Shown here piece after piece: positions 42,001-50,649 of a DNA stretch of 64,000 nt (the stretch's first letter is position 1; every line of letters starts with the position of its first letter). The notes beneath the pieces were generated by a model. The model ran no database searches. It was not told the DNA's origin and saw only the letters and a list, made by a program, of their open reading frames with translations. The stretch spans positions 18,019 through 82,018 of the forward strand of contig NZ_JABSNM010000023.1 of NCBI RefSeq assembly GCF_013294065.1, written 5' to 3'. Source of the stretch: Sphaerotilus uruguayifluvii (GTDB lineage Bacteria; Pseudomonadota; Gammaproteobacteria; Burkholderiales; Burkholderiaceae_C). The translations under genes were made by a program, and so were the position numbers.

Positions 42001-42435
42001 ATGAGCGACGCACACGCCGCCCTCGAGGCCGATCTGGCCGCGCTGGCCGCCGCGCTCGGGCGGCCGCTGCCGGCCGACTACCTGGCGCTGCAGCGCGCGC
42101 CCGGCGCGGTTCCGGGGCCCTTCGGCGCGCATGAATGGCTGCGTCCGGCCGCGGCCCTGGCGCAGTGGCGCCTCAACGAGGAACTGCACGGCAGCGGCAC
42201 TCTGCGCGCGCGGCCGGTCGCGGCGGACGCGGGCGTGCGGGCGCTGGCCTGGCATCCGGGCTGGCTGCCGCTGACGCATGACGGCGCCGGCACCCTGGCG
42301 GTGCTCGACCTCGATCCGGCCGAGGGCGGACAGCCCGGTCAGGTCGTGCTGGCCGATGCGGAGGGCGGGCGGCGGCGCCGGCTGGGCGCAAGCCTGGCCG
42401 ACTGGCTGGCGCAGCCCGGCGCCGGACTGGCCTGA
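42001..42435 (+). CDS. SMI1/KNR4-like protein
   Basis: A 144-residue protein starting two bases after the tgt stop. It looks like a small SMI1/KNR4 (SUKH) family member: LGRPLPADYLALQRAPGAVP near residues 19-38, FGAHEWLRPAAALAQWR, and HPGWLPLTHDGAGTLAVLDL near 78-97, where the family has its conserved W-P-hydrophobic-G-D region. Members include immunity proteins and also housekeeping proteins; here the tgt context suggests no toxin link. Function is unknown. Confidence 0.75.
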   Translation: MSDAHAALEADLAALAAALGRPLPADYLALQRAPGAVPGPFGAHEWLRPAAALAQWRLNEELHGSGTLRARPVAADAGVRALAWHPGWLPLTHDGAGTLAVLDLDPAEGGQPGQVVLADAEGGRRRRLGASLADWLAQPGAGLA

Positions 42436-42436
42436 G

Positions 42437-43453
42437 TCAGGGCCGCAGGCGCAGGCGCACCTGCGCGTCCAGCGAGGCCATGAAGGCCTCGACCGCGTCG
42501 GTGTAGTCGCCCGGCAGGCCGAGGTCGGCATCGATGCGCGCGTGCGGCAGCGGCTCCTCGCGCACCACGACCCGCCCGCCCAGCGCCTGTGCCCGCTCGG
42601 CGAAGGACCGCGCGGCCGCGCAGGACTCGGCGCGCAGCGTCGAGCACACCAGCAGCATCGGCACCGGCCGGCCGTTCAGGCGCTGCAGCGGCGACAGCCG
42701 ACGCCAGCCCGCCGGATCGTCGCCGAAGGCCGCGTCATGCAGCCGCAGGTGCGGGCCCTGCATCAGCGACACGACGTCGAGCGCGGCGCTGTCGAGCGAG
42801 ACATTGCCCAGCCAGGGCCGTGCGCCCTGCGCCCGCGCCAGGGCCGGATCGGCGCCGAGCAGGTCGACCAGATGCGCGCCGGACGAATGGCCCATCAGGA
42901 TGAAGCGCGAGGCCTGCGCGCCCCAGCGCCCGGCCATGCCCTGCGCGAAGGCCAGCGCCCGTGCCACGTCGGCGGCCTGCGTCAGCACGTCGGCCTGCGG
43001 CAGCAGCCGGTGGTTGACCGAGACGACGACGAAGCCGCGCCGCACCCAGCGCAGCACCTTCAGGTCGATCAGCGCCGCGGCCGCCTTGTCGCCGCCGCGC
43101 CAGGCGCCGCCATGCACCAGCACGATCACCGGCGCGCCGTCGCGCGCACGCTCGCGCTCGGCATCGCGGCCGGCGTCGCGGTCGCGCCCCGAGGGCAGGT
43201 AGACATCGAGCCGCTGCAGCCGGTCGCTGCCGTAGGGCAGATCGCGCAGCACCTGCACCTCGGCCGGGAAGCGCTGCCGGCTCGGCGCGGCCTCGGCGCC
43301 GCGGCCGTCGTCGTCGGACTCCTGCACCGGCGGGGCCGGCTGCGCCGACAGCGCCGGCGCGGCCAGCATCAGCAGGCCGGAGAGCAGCGCGCAGGCCAGC
43401 GCGGCCGCGCGGCGCGACGGATCGACGTTCGGCTCAGGCATCGCCCGCGTCAT
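42437..43453 (-). CDS. Exported alpha/beta hydrolase (carboxylesterase-like)
   Basis: A 338-residue protein with an N-terminal signal sequence (hydrophobic core about residues 15-32, cleavage near ALSAQ). The oxyanion motif is VLVHGGAWRGGDK near residue 109, the nucleophile is in ILMGHSSGAHLVDLLGADP, and the catalytic His is likely in PLPHARIDADLG near the C-terminus. This is the BD-FAE/HSL-like esterase fold. Between the signal and the core is a charged low-complexity stretch. The ATG is four bases beyond the glcF stop, so it may be cotranscribed with glcDEF. The substrate is unknown. Confidence 0.85.
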   Translation of the reverse strand: MTRAMPEPNVDPSRRAAALACALLSGLLMLAAPALSAQPAPPVQESDDDGRGAEAAPSRQRFPAEVQVLRDLPYGSDRLQRLDVYLPSGRDRDAGRDAERERARDGAPVIVLVHGGAWRGGDKAAAALIDLKVLRWVRRGFVVVSVNHRLLPQADVLTQAADVARALAFAQGMAGRWGAQASRFILMGHSSGAHLVDLLGADPALARAQGARPWLGNVSLDSAALDVVSLMQGPHLRLHDAAFGDDPAGWRRLSPLQRLNGRPVPMLLVCSTLRAESCAAARSFAERAQALGGRVVVREEPLPHARIDADLGLPGDYTDAVEAFMASLDAQVRLRLRP

Positions 43454-43455
43454 GC

Positions 43456-44718
43456 TCAGGTGGCGAGCAGCTCGTCGAGCACCTCGATCCAGTGCCGGAC
43501 CGGCGTCGGCGTGCCGCTCTGCAGGTGCTGGATGCAGCCGATGTTGCCCGAGACGATCAGCGGGGCCTCGCGCGCGGCCAGGGCCTCGAGCTTGCGGTCG
43601 CGCAGCCGGTAGGCGATGTCGGGCTGCAGCACCGAGTAGGTGCCGGCCGAACCGCAGCACAGCGCCGCGTCCATCAGCGGCAGCCGCACGTCGAAGCCGA
43701 TCGCGCCCAGCGCCGCCTCGACCTGGCCGCGCAGCTGCTGGCCGTGCTGCAGCGAGCACGGCGGGTGGTAGGCCAGCACGCCGCTGGCGCGCCGGTGGCC
43801 GAGCGCCGACTTCAGCGGACCGACCAGGCCGGGCAGCAGCTCGGCCAGGTCGCGCGCCGTCGCGCTGATGCGGTGCGCCTTGTCGGCGTAGTCGGGATCG
43901 TGCGCCAGCGCGCGGCCGTAGTCCTTGACCGAGACACCGCAGCCGGAGGCGTTGACGACGATGGCCTCGACCGGCTCCAGTCCGCCCAGGCCCTCGACCT
44001 GCGGCCACCAGGCGTCGATGTTGCGGCGCATGTCGGCCAGCGCCCCCTCGTGGTCGCCGAGGTGGTCGCGCACCGCGCCGCAGCAGCCGGCCTCGTCCGA
44101 CACCAGCGTCTGGATGCCGCAGGCGTCGAGCACGCGGGCGGTGGCGCTGTTGATGTTGGGCGCCAGCGTCGGCTGCACGCAGCCCAGCAGCATCAGCACC
44201 TTGCGGCCGTGCTGGCGCGTCGGCCAGCGCTGCGCATGCGCCTGCGCCTTCGCGCTGGGCTTCGGCGGCACCTTGTTCTTGATCATCGCCGGCAGCAGCG
44301 CGCGCACGTTCTGGCCCGCACGCAGCGCCGGACCGAAGCTCGGCGAGGTCATGCCCTCGCGCAGCATCCAGCGCACGCCGCGCTCGGTGCGGCTGCGCTC
44401 GACCTTCTGGTCGACGATGCGCCGGCCGATCTCGAGCAGATCGGCGTACTCGACGCCCGACGGGCAGGTGGTCTCGCAGCTGCGGCAGGTCAGGCAGCGG
44501 TCGAGGTGCTCCTGGGTGCGGCGCGTGGGCGTCGCGCCCTCCATCACCTGCTTGATCAGGTAGATGCGCCCGCGCGGGCCGTCGAGCTCGTCGCCGAGCA
44601 GCTGGTAGGTCGGGCAGGTCGCGGTGCAGAAGCCGCAGTGCACGCAGCGGCGCAGGATCTCCTCGGCGCGCTCGCCGTCGGGGGTGTCCTGGAATTCGGG
44701 GGCCAGATGGGTCTGCAT
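43456..44718 (-). CDS. glcF: Glycolate oxidase iron-sulfur subunit GlcF
   Basis: GlcF carries electrons in the glycolate oxidase complex at the membrane. The 420-residue protein has two [4Fe-4S] motifs, CVHCGFCTATCP (Cys25, 28, 31, 35) and CLTCRSCETTCP (Cys75, 78, 81, 85). The C-terminal half has the two Cys-rich CCG domains, with EAGCCGAVRDHLGDHEGAL and ALCCGSAGTYSVLQP. I chose the ATG at 44718 from the family start MQTHLAPEFQDTPDG. It starts five bases after the glcE stop. Confidence 0.96.
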   Translation of the reverse strand: MQTHLAPEFQDTPDGERAEEILRRCVHCGFCTATCPTYQLLGDELDGPRGRIYLIKQVMEGATPTRRTQEHLDRCLTCRSCETTCPSGVEYADLLEIGRRIVDQKVERSRTERGVRWMLREGMTSPSFGPALRAGQNVRALLPAMIKNKVPPKPSAKAQAHAQRWPTRQHGRKVLMLLGCVQPTLAPNINSATARVLDACGIQTLVSDEAGCCGAVRDHLGDHEGALADMRRNIDAWWPQVEGLGGLEPVEAIVVNASGCGVSVKDYGRALAHDPDYADKAHRISATARDLAELLPGLVGPLKSALGHRRASGVLAYHPPCSLQHGQQLRGQVEAALGAIGFDVRLPLMDAALCCGSAGTYSVLQPDIAYRLRDRKLEALAAREAPLIVSGNIGCIQHLQSGTPTPVRHWIEVLDELLAT

Positions 44719-44723
44719 GCGTC

Positions 44724-45848
44724 TCAGAGCCCCGGATAGAGGCGGCCGGGGTTGAACACGCCGTCGGGATCGAAGGCCTGCTTCAGTTCCTGGTGGATGC
44801 GGTCGAGCGGCGCCTTCAGCGGCGCGAACACGCCCAGGCCGCTCGACGAGACCGCCTTGTCGCGGGCGCGGAACAGCGTCGCGTGGCCGCCCAGCGAGCT
44901 GGCGATCTGGCGCACCCGCGCCGCCGGCTCGCGCGTGACCCACCAGCGCTGCGCCCCGCCCCACTCGATCAGCTGCTCGCCGGGCAGCGGCACCGGCGGC
45001 GCCCCGGCCGGCAGCGACAGCCGCCACAGCGCCGCGCCATCGGCCAGCGAGCGCCGGGCCTCGACGAAGAACTCGTCGGTCTGGTCACGCATGCCCAGCC
45101 AGAAGCGCTGCGCCAGCGCGTTGTCGATCGGCTCGCCGCCCATCTTCTGGTTCGCCGAGGCCACCGCCGCGGTCGCGCCGGCCAGGCGCACCACCAGCGC
45201 GCCCTGCCACCAGGCGGTGGCGTTGATCGGCAGCGGCTGGCCGGCCCAGCGCTGCATCAGGTCGAGCGCCTCGCCCTCGGAGCAGTCGAAGCGCAGCGTG
45301 CTGATGTAGGACGGCACCGGCATGACCTTCAGCGAGACCTCGCAGATCACGCCCAGGATGCCCAGCGAGCCGGTGACCATGCGCGCGACGTCGTAGCCGG
45401 CGACGTTCTTCATCACCTGGCCGCCGAAGCTCAGCACCTCGGCCTTGCCGGTGAGCATGGTCAGGCCGAGCACGTAGTCGCGCACGCCGCCCACCGCCGC
45501 GCGCGACGGCCCGGCCAGGCCGGTGGCGACCATGCCGCCGATCGTGCCGCCACGCTGGCCGGGGCGCTCGATGTCGGGGTAGCGCGGCGGCTCGAAGGCC
45601 AGGTACTGGTTGCGCCGCGCCAGCTCGGCCTCGACCTCGGCGATCGGCGTGCCGGCGCGCGCGGTGATGACCAGCTCGCTGGGCTCGTAGCGGGTGATGC
45701 CGGTCAGGCCGCGCACGTCGAGCAGCCGCCCCTGGATCGGCTCGCCGTAGAAGGACTTGGTGCCGCTGCCGCGGATCGCCAGCGTGCCGCGCGCCTCGCG
45801 GGCGACGCGGACCCGTTCGATCAGGCTGTCGAGTGCCTTGATGCTCAT
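44724..45848 (-). CDS. glcE: Glycolate oxidase FAD-binding subunit GlcE
   Basis: GlcE is the second flavin-binding subunit of glycolate oxidase. The 374-residue length is right. It has IRGSGTKSFYGEPIQG near residues 25-40, GGTIGGMVATGLAGPSRAAV and GEVLSFGGQVMKNVAGYDVA-like text (KAEVLSFGGQVMKNVAGYD), all in the FAD_binding_4 domain. The end FNPGRLYPGL is the family C-terminus. I chose MSIKALDSLIERV at 45848. It lies between glcD and glcF. Confidence 0.95.
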   Translation of the reverse strand: MSIKALDSLIERVRVAREARGTLAIRGSGTKSFYGEPIQGRLLDVRGLTGITRYEPSELVITARAGTPIAEVEAELARRNQYLAFEPPRYPDIERPGQRGGTIGGMVATGLAGPSRAAVGGVRDYVLGLTMLTGKAEVLSFGGQVMKNVAGYDVARMVTGSLGILGVICEVSLKVMPVPSYISTLRFDCSEGEALDLMQRWAGQPLPINATAWWQGALVVRLAGATAAVASANQKMGGEPIDNALAQRFWLGMRDQTDEFFVEARRSLADGAALWRLSLPAGAPPVPLPGEQLIEWGGAQRWWVTREPAARVRQIASSLGGHATLFRARDKAVSSSGLGVFAPLKAPLDRIHQELKQAFDPDGVFNPGRLYPGL

Positions 45849-45906
45849 GGGAGGTGTGTTCTGTGTTCTTCGGTTCGTCGTCGTGCGTGCCGCGGCCGGA
45901 CCCGGC

Positions 45907-47457
45907 TCAGAAGCGCGGCAGCTCGCTGAAGGGCAGCAGCCCGCGGCGCACATGCATCTTGCCGTATTCGGCACAGCGGTGCAGCGTCGGGATCGCCTTG
46001 CCCGGATTGAGCAGGCCGGGCCGGTCGAAGGCGTGCTTGACCGCGATCATCATCGAGAGCTCCTCCGGCGCGAACTGCACGCACATCGAGTTCAGCTTCT
46101 CGACGCCCACGCCATGCTCGCCGGTGACGGTGCCGCCCATCTCGACGCTGACCTCGAGGATCTCGGCGCCGAAGGCCTCGGCGCGGCGCAGCTGGTCGGG
46201 ATCGTTGGCATCGAAGAGGATCAGCGGATGCAGGTTGCCGTCGCCGGCGTGGAAGACGTTGCAGCAGCGCAGGCCGTGCTTTTCCTCCATCGCGGCGATC
46301 GCGCGCAGCATGTCGGCCAGGCGACGGCGCGGGATGGTCGAATCCATGCACATGTAGTCGGGGCTGATGCGCCCGGAGGCCGGAAAGGCGTTCTTGCGGC
46401 CGGACCAGAACTTCAGGCGCTGCGCCTCGTCGCGGCTGACCTCGATGCCGCTGGCGCCGCAGCGCGTCAGCACCTCGGTCATGCGGCCGATCTCCTCCTC
46501 GACCTCCTCGGGCGTGCCGTCGCTCTCGCACAGCAGGATCGCGGCCGCATCCAGGTCGTAGCCGGCATGCACGAAGTCCTCGACCGCGGCGGTCATCGGC
46601 TTGTCCATCATTTCCAAGCCGGCCGGAATGATGCCGCTGGCGATGATCTCGGCCACCGCCTCGCCGGCGGACTCGACGGTGGGAAAGCTCGCCATGATGC
46701 AGCGCGCCAGCTGCGGGCGCGGGATCAGCCGCACCACCACCTCGGTGACGACCGCGAGCATCCCTTCGCTGCCGATGACCACGCTCAGCAGGTCCAGCCC
46801 CGGCGCATCCAGCGACAGGCCGCCGAACTCGACCGCCTCGCCGTCGATGGTGAAGCCGCGCACCTTCAGCACGTTGTGCAGCGTCAGGCCGTACTTCAGG
46901 CAGTGCACGCCGCCGGAGTTCTCGGCGACGTTGCCGCCGATGGTGCAGGCGATCTGGCTCGACGGGTCCGGCGCGTAGTACAGGCCGTGGGGCGCGGCCG
47001 CCTCGCTGATGGCGAGGTTGCGCACGCCGCACTGCACGATGGCGATGCGCTCGCGCGGATCGACCTTCAGGATGCGGTTGAACCTCGCCAGCGACAGCGT
47101 CAGGCCCTCGCGGTGCGGCATCGCGCCGCCGGACAGGCCGGTGCCAGCGCCGCGCGCCACCACCGGCACCGACAGCTCGCGGCAGGCCTTGAGCACCGCG
47201 GCGACCTGCTCCTCGGTCTCGGGCAGCGCCACCGCCAGCGGCCGCTCGCGGTAGGCGCTCAGACCGTCGCACTCGTAGGGAACGGTGTCCTCGGTCTGCC
47301 ACAGCAGCGCGTGCGCCGGCAGCAGGCCACCCAGCGCCGAGACCAGGCGCTGCTGGCGCTCGCGACGGACGGACGGGGACTCGGCGACATCGGCGGGATG
47401 CACGCTGCCGTCGGCCGGGCCGGAGGCCAGCGCGTCGTGCGGCAGGGGGGCATTCAT
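45907..47457 (-). CDS. glcD: Glycolate oxidase catalytic subunit GlcD
   Basis: GlcD oxidises glycolate to glyoxylate with FAD. I chose the ATG at 47457, giving 516 residues. FAD-binding motifs are VVARGAGTGLSGGAMP near residues 100-115 and CTIGGNVAENSGGVHCLKYG. The C-terminal FAD-oxidase domain has HAGDGNLHPLILFD and GEHGVGVEKL, with LNPGKAIPTL near the end. The ribosome site is modest (GGAGAA, nine bases away). It heads glcDEF, which feeds glycolate carbon into glyoxylate metabolism. No glcC regulator is in view. Confidence 0.96.
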   Translation of the reverse strand: MNAPLPHDALASGPADGSVHPADVAESPSVRRERQQRLVSALGGLLPAHALLWQTEDTVPYECDGLSAYRERPLAVALPETEEQVAAVLKACRELSVPVVARGAGTGLSGGAMPHREGLTLSLARFNRILKVDPRERIAIVQCGVRNLAISEAAAPHGLYYAPDPSSQIACTIGGNVAENSGGVHCLKYGLTLHNVLKVRGFTIDGEAVEFGGLSLDAPGLDLLSVVIGSEGMLAVVTEVVVRLIPRPQLARCIMASFPTVESAGEAVAEIIASGIIPAGLEMMDKPMTAAVEDFVHAGYDLDAAAILLCESDGTPEEVEEEIGRMTEVLTRCGASGIEVSRDEAQRLKFWSGRKNAFPASGRISPDYMCMDSTIPRRRLADMLRAIAAMEEKHGLRCCNVFHAGDGNLHPLILFDANDPDQLRRAEAFGAEILEVSVEMGGTVTGEHGVGVEKLNSMCVQFAPEELSMMIAVKHAFDRPGLLNPGKAIPTLHRCAEYGKMHVRRGLLPFSELPRF

Positions 47458-47490
47458 CGGGACATTTCTCCCATTTCTCCAGCAGGAACA

Positions 47491-47510
47491 GGCGGCTCGC
47501 ATGAGCCGCC
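47491..47510. repeat. Perfect inverted repeat in the glcD leader
   Basis: GGCGGCTC-GCAT-GAGCCGCC, eight-base arms and a four-base loop, 34 bases upstream of the glcD start and 54 bases after the FIST gene stop. It could be a weak terminator of the upstream unit or an operator; no T tract follows. Confidence 0.45.
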
Positions 47511-47563
47511 AGGCAACGGGGCGCACTTTACGGGCTCGGGGGCCGGCTTTTGCGTCCTCGGGC

Positions 47564-48766
47564 TCAATATTGCACGAAGACGGTCAGAACTCCCGTGTAC
47601 CCGAACAGATGGTGGCGGGCGATCTCGCCGCCGGCGAAGAAACCGGCCAGAGGCACGTCGCCGAGCGCATGGCGCACGATCTGCAGCTCGGCCGAGGGTC
47701 CGCCGAAATGCGGCCCGCCGCGGCCGGAGCAGCTGACGTAGATCGCGCCGAGAATGCGCCCGGGCGGACTGCCGTCCTCCGGACAGAGCTCCTCGCGGAT
47801 CTCGGCGCAGATGCGCATCAGGTCGCGGCGCGCCGCCTCGACGTCGCGCCGGCAGAAGGTCAGCGCCATGCCCGGCGCGACCTGGTCGGCGATCGCCACC
47901 GCCGAGCGCATCGGATCGAGCCCGATCAGGTGGCGCACCCGGGTGTCGTCCCCGAACTGGCCGCGCGCCAGCACGTCGTCGCCGGCATCGGTCAGCCCGA
48001 CCAGCGTCGAGCGCAGCCGCGGCACCGCCTCGCGCGGATGGCTCAGGTCGATGCCGAGGTCGTCGAGCAGGCACTGCAGCGCGCTCTGGCCGTCGAGCTT
48101 CAGCACGATGTTGTCCTGCGCCGCCTCGACCCGGCGCACCGGCCCGACCGGCTGGCAGCCCTGGGTGACACGCGACAGCAGCGCGACCCGCGAGGTGAAG
48201 GCCACGCCGGAAATGCCGCCCTCGTACAGCCCGGCCGGCGCCGGCAGCCCGGCCGGCAGCACCGGCAGGCAGAACTGCACGCCGCGCCGGCGCGAGGCGG
48301 TCAGCCCGCCGAACAGGTAGCCGCTGGTGGTGCGCGTCGACAGCTCGGCGATCAGCTCGCCGATGTCGGGCGTGGCGCCATCGGCATGGACCAGCGCGGC
48401 CTGCAGGTCGTCGCGCAGCAGCGGGCGCTCGCCGCTGAACAGCTCGAAGCTGCCCGGCGGCAGCTCGGCGAGCATCAGCACCAGCGCCGGCTCGTCGAAG
48501 TACTCGACGCCGCTGGCGGCCACGCCGATGCCGACCGCGCCGACCCAGGGCACGCCGGGCCAGCGCAGGCGCAGCTCCTCGAGCAGGTCCTCGGCCCGGT
48601 CGGCGTAGTGGTCGGTGATGTAGATGAAGCCCAGCGGCGCATGCCGGCCGCGGTCGACCGGCGCACGCGAGGCGCGCTGCGCATCCAGCTGCGCAGCGGC
48701 CAGCGCCAGCGCCATCGTCGCGTCCGGGTGGGTCGCGTGGGCAGTCAGGAAACCGGTCGTCGGCAC
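47564..48766 (-). CDS. FIST domain sensory protein
   Basis: A 400-residue cytoplasmic protein with FIST_N (about residues 35-220) and FIST_C (about 225-385). Typical text is GAVGIGVAASGVEYFDEPAL in the first half, and in the second ILGAIYVSCSGRGGPHFGGP and PLAGFFAGGEIARHHLFGYT. FIST proteins are thought to bind small ligands such as amino acids and are usually tied to chemotaxis or signalling output domains, but this one has no fused output. It lies 21 bases after phaM on the same strand. Confidence 0.92.
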   Translation of the reverse strand: MPTTGFLTAHATHPDATMALALAAAQLDAQRASRAPVDRGRHAPLGFIYITDHYADRAEDLLEELRLRWPGVPWVGAVGIGVAASGVEYFDEPALVLMLAELPPGSFELFSGERPLLRDDLQAALVHADGATPDIGELIAELSTRTTSGYLFGGLTASRRRGVQFCLPVLPAGLPAPAGLYEGGISGVAFTSRVALLSRVTQGCQPVGPVRRVEAAQDNIVLKLDGQSALQCLLDDLGIDLSHPREAVPRLRSTLVGLTDAGDDVLARGQFGDDTRVRHLIGLDPMRSAVAIADQVAPGMALTFCRRDVEAARRDLMRICAEIREELCPEDGSPPGRILGAIYVSCSGRGGPHFGGPSAELQIVRHALGDVPLAGFFAGGEIARHHLFGYTGVLTVFVQY

Positions 48767-48787
48767 GCGCGGCGCTTTCCTCGGCGT

Positions 48788-49540
48788 TCAGCGCGCGGCG
48801 CTCTTGCGCGCGGCCTTCTTCGCGGGCGCCTCGGCCGGCGCCGGCGCGGCCGCCGCGGTCTTGCGCGCGGCCTTGCGGGCAGGTGCAGCCGCCGGCTCGG
48901 CCTGCGGCGCCGGCGCCGGTGCGGTGGCCGCGGCCACGCTGCTCATCACGTCCTGCATCGCGTCGGCGGCCCGGGCCTGGGCCTCGGCGGCCGCGCTCGA
49001 GGTGGCCTGCATCGTCTGCGTGGCCAGCTCGGTGAACTGCTGCGTCAGCGCGCCCCACCACTGCATCGCATCGACCGCCGGGGGCGCCTCGGCCGCCGGC
49101 GCCGCGGCCGGGGCCGGTGCGGGAGCAGGCGCCGGGGCCGGCGCGGCCGCGCGCGGAGCCGGCGTCGCGGCAGCCGCCGCGGCGGCGCTGAACACGTCGG
49201 GCACGCGCACCTTCAGCGCCTCGCCCAGGTCGGCCATCGGCACGTTCATCGTGCGCAGCGTGCCCAGCGTCATGCGCTGCACCTCCAGCGCCTGGATGGT
49301 CGCGGCGATCATGCGCGCGTTCTGCTCGAGCCAGAACTGCACCGTGCGCAGCTCGCCGATGCGCTTGTCGATCTCCTGCGGATCGAGCGTCGGCGCGACC
49401 CACTGGCCGATGCCGGGCAGGGTCTGGCCGGCGTTCTTCACCAGGCCCTGCAGGAAGTCGAAGCCGGGCACGAACTTGCTGAAGGCCTCGGTGCAGGCCT
49501 GCGAATAGGGGTTGTTGAACGGATTGCTGCTGTCGGTCAT
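48788..49540 (-). CDS. phaM: PhaM-type polyhydroxyalkanoate granule regulator
   Basis: PhaM links PHB granules, the PHB synthase and the nucleoid in Ralstonia. The 250-residue protein begins with the PhaM-family start (NPFNNPYSQACTEAFSKFVP), then TLDPQEIDKRIGELRTVQFW and LEQNARMIAATIQALEVQRM near residues 65-90. A long Ala/Pro-rich linker (about 120-165) leads to a Lys/Ala-rich, histone-H1-like tail (AARKTAAA, AKKAARKSAAR) that probably binds DNA. It implies that the organism makes PHA. No phaC is in this window. Confidence 0.93.
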   Translation of the reverse strand: MTDSSNPFNNPYSQACTEAFSKFVPGFDFLQGLVKNAGQTLPGIGQWVAPTLDPQEIDKRIGELRTVQFWLEQNARMIAATIQALEVQRMTLGTLRTMNVPMADLGEALKVRVPDVFSAAAAAAATPAPRAAAPAPAPAPAPAPAAAPAAEAPPAVDAMQWWGALTQQFTELATQTMQATSSAAAEAQARAADAMQDVMSSVAAATAPAPAPQAEPAAAPARKAARKTAAAAPAPAEAPAKKAARKSAAR

Positions 49541-49649
49541 CGGGGCGCTCCTGCTGTGTCTCCTCGGGGTCGGCGGCCAGGCCGTCGGATCGTTCGGGAT
49601 CGTTCATTTCGGCCGTCCCGACCCATTGTGCCCAGCACGGACGGACGTG

Positions 49650-50648
49650 TCACTGACGCGCGGGAACGGGCACCTCGGCCGGCAGCACCCGCTCGACCCG
49701 GAAACCGCGCCGGGCCAGCAGCGCCGGCAGGCCCTGCGGCCCGACCATGTGCAGCGCGCCGACCGCCGCGAACACCCGCGAGCCGCGCTGGTGCAGCGTG
49801 GCGATGCGCTCGGCCATCGCCGGATTGCGCGCCTCCACGCCGACGCGGTGCGCCTCGCGCTCGGCCTCGCTGCCCAGGCAGTCGCACCACTGCGCGAAGT
49901 CCTCCAGCGCGGCCGCGTCCGAGCCGGCCCACAGCTCGGCCAGCCGCAGCGCCACACGGCGCGAGGCCGGATCGCCGATCTCCGCCAGACCTCGGCGCAC
50001 CGCCTCGACGCCGTCCTGCGGGCGCCGCCCGGTCAGCAGCGCGATCTGCTGCTCGGGCGTTTCCAGCGAGACGACCGTCTGGCGCCGCGCATGCGCCAGC
50101 CGCGCCAGCCAGCCGTCGATGCCCCAGACCGGATCGAGCCCGTCGCGGCGCAGCGACAGCGACACCAGCGTGATGACCTGCAGCTCCGGCCGCAGCCCGT
50201 CGAGCCCGCGACCGACGCAGGCCTCGGAGAGCGCCTGATCCAGCCGCGCGGCCAGATCGGGCGGCAGCGGCGGCTGGCCCGGCGGCACGCGCGCGGCCCG
50301 CTGCAGCCGCTGCAGCACGCCCGGATCGAGCAGGTCGAGCTCGAAGGCGACCCGGTCGGCCGAGGCCAGCGCCGACAGCACCGTCGCACCCGGCACGATC
50401 CAGTCGCGCCGGCCGACGTGCACGGTCGCGTAGAGCCAGGAGACATGCTCGTCCTTCTCGACGCGCCAGAGCAGGCCGCGGTCGGTCGGACCGGGCATCG
50501 CGTCGAGCCACTGCGCCTGCGACGGCGCCGGCTCGGCCTGCGGCGGGCACAGCGCCTCGGCCTGCGCCGCGGCCGGCATCACCGCCGGCAGCAGCATCGG
50601 CAGCGACAGCAGCAGCGCCCTCAGCCCGCGCGACAGCGCCCCGCGCAC
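49650..50648 (-). CDS. TraB/GumN-family exported protein
   Basis: A 332-residue protein from a GTG start, one base after the preceding stop. The signal peptide is hydrophobic at about residues 9-27 and cleaved near PAAAQA. Family signs are LLWRVEKDEHVSWLYATVHV near residue 59, DRVAFELDLLDP, and near the C-terminus GSRVFAAVGALHMVGPQGLP followed by LLARRGFRVERV. The GxxH motif pair suggests a metal-dependent hydrolase of the TraB/Tiki fold; activity in bacteria is not established. The Cys pair CDC near residue 251 may form a disulfide. Confidence 0.85.
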   Translation of the reverse strand: MRGALSRGLRALLLSLPMLLPAVMPAAAQAEALCPPQAEPAPSQAQWLDAMPGPTDRGLLWRVEKDEHVSWLYATVHVGRRDWIVPGATVLSALASADRVAFELDLLDPGVLQRLQRAARVPPGQPPLPPDLAARLDQALSEACVGRGLDGLRPELQVITLVSLSLRRDGLDPVWGIDGWLARLAHARRQTVVSLETPEQQIALLTGRRPQDGVEAVRRGLAEIGDPASRRVALRLAELWAGSDAAALEDFAQWCDCLGSEAEREAHRVGVEARNPAMAERIATLHQRGSRVFAAVGALHMVGPQGLPALLARRGFRVERVLPAEVPVPARQ

Positions 50649-50649
50649 C

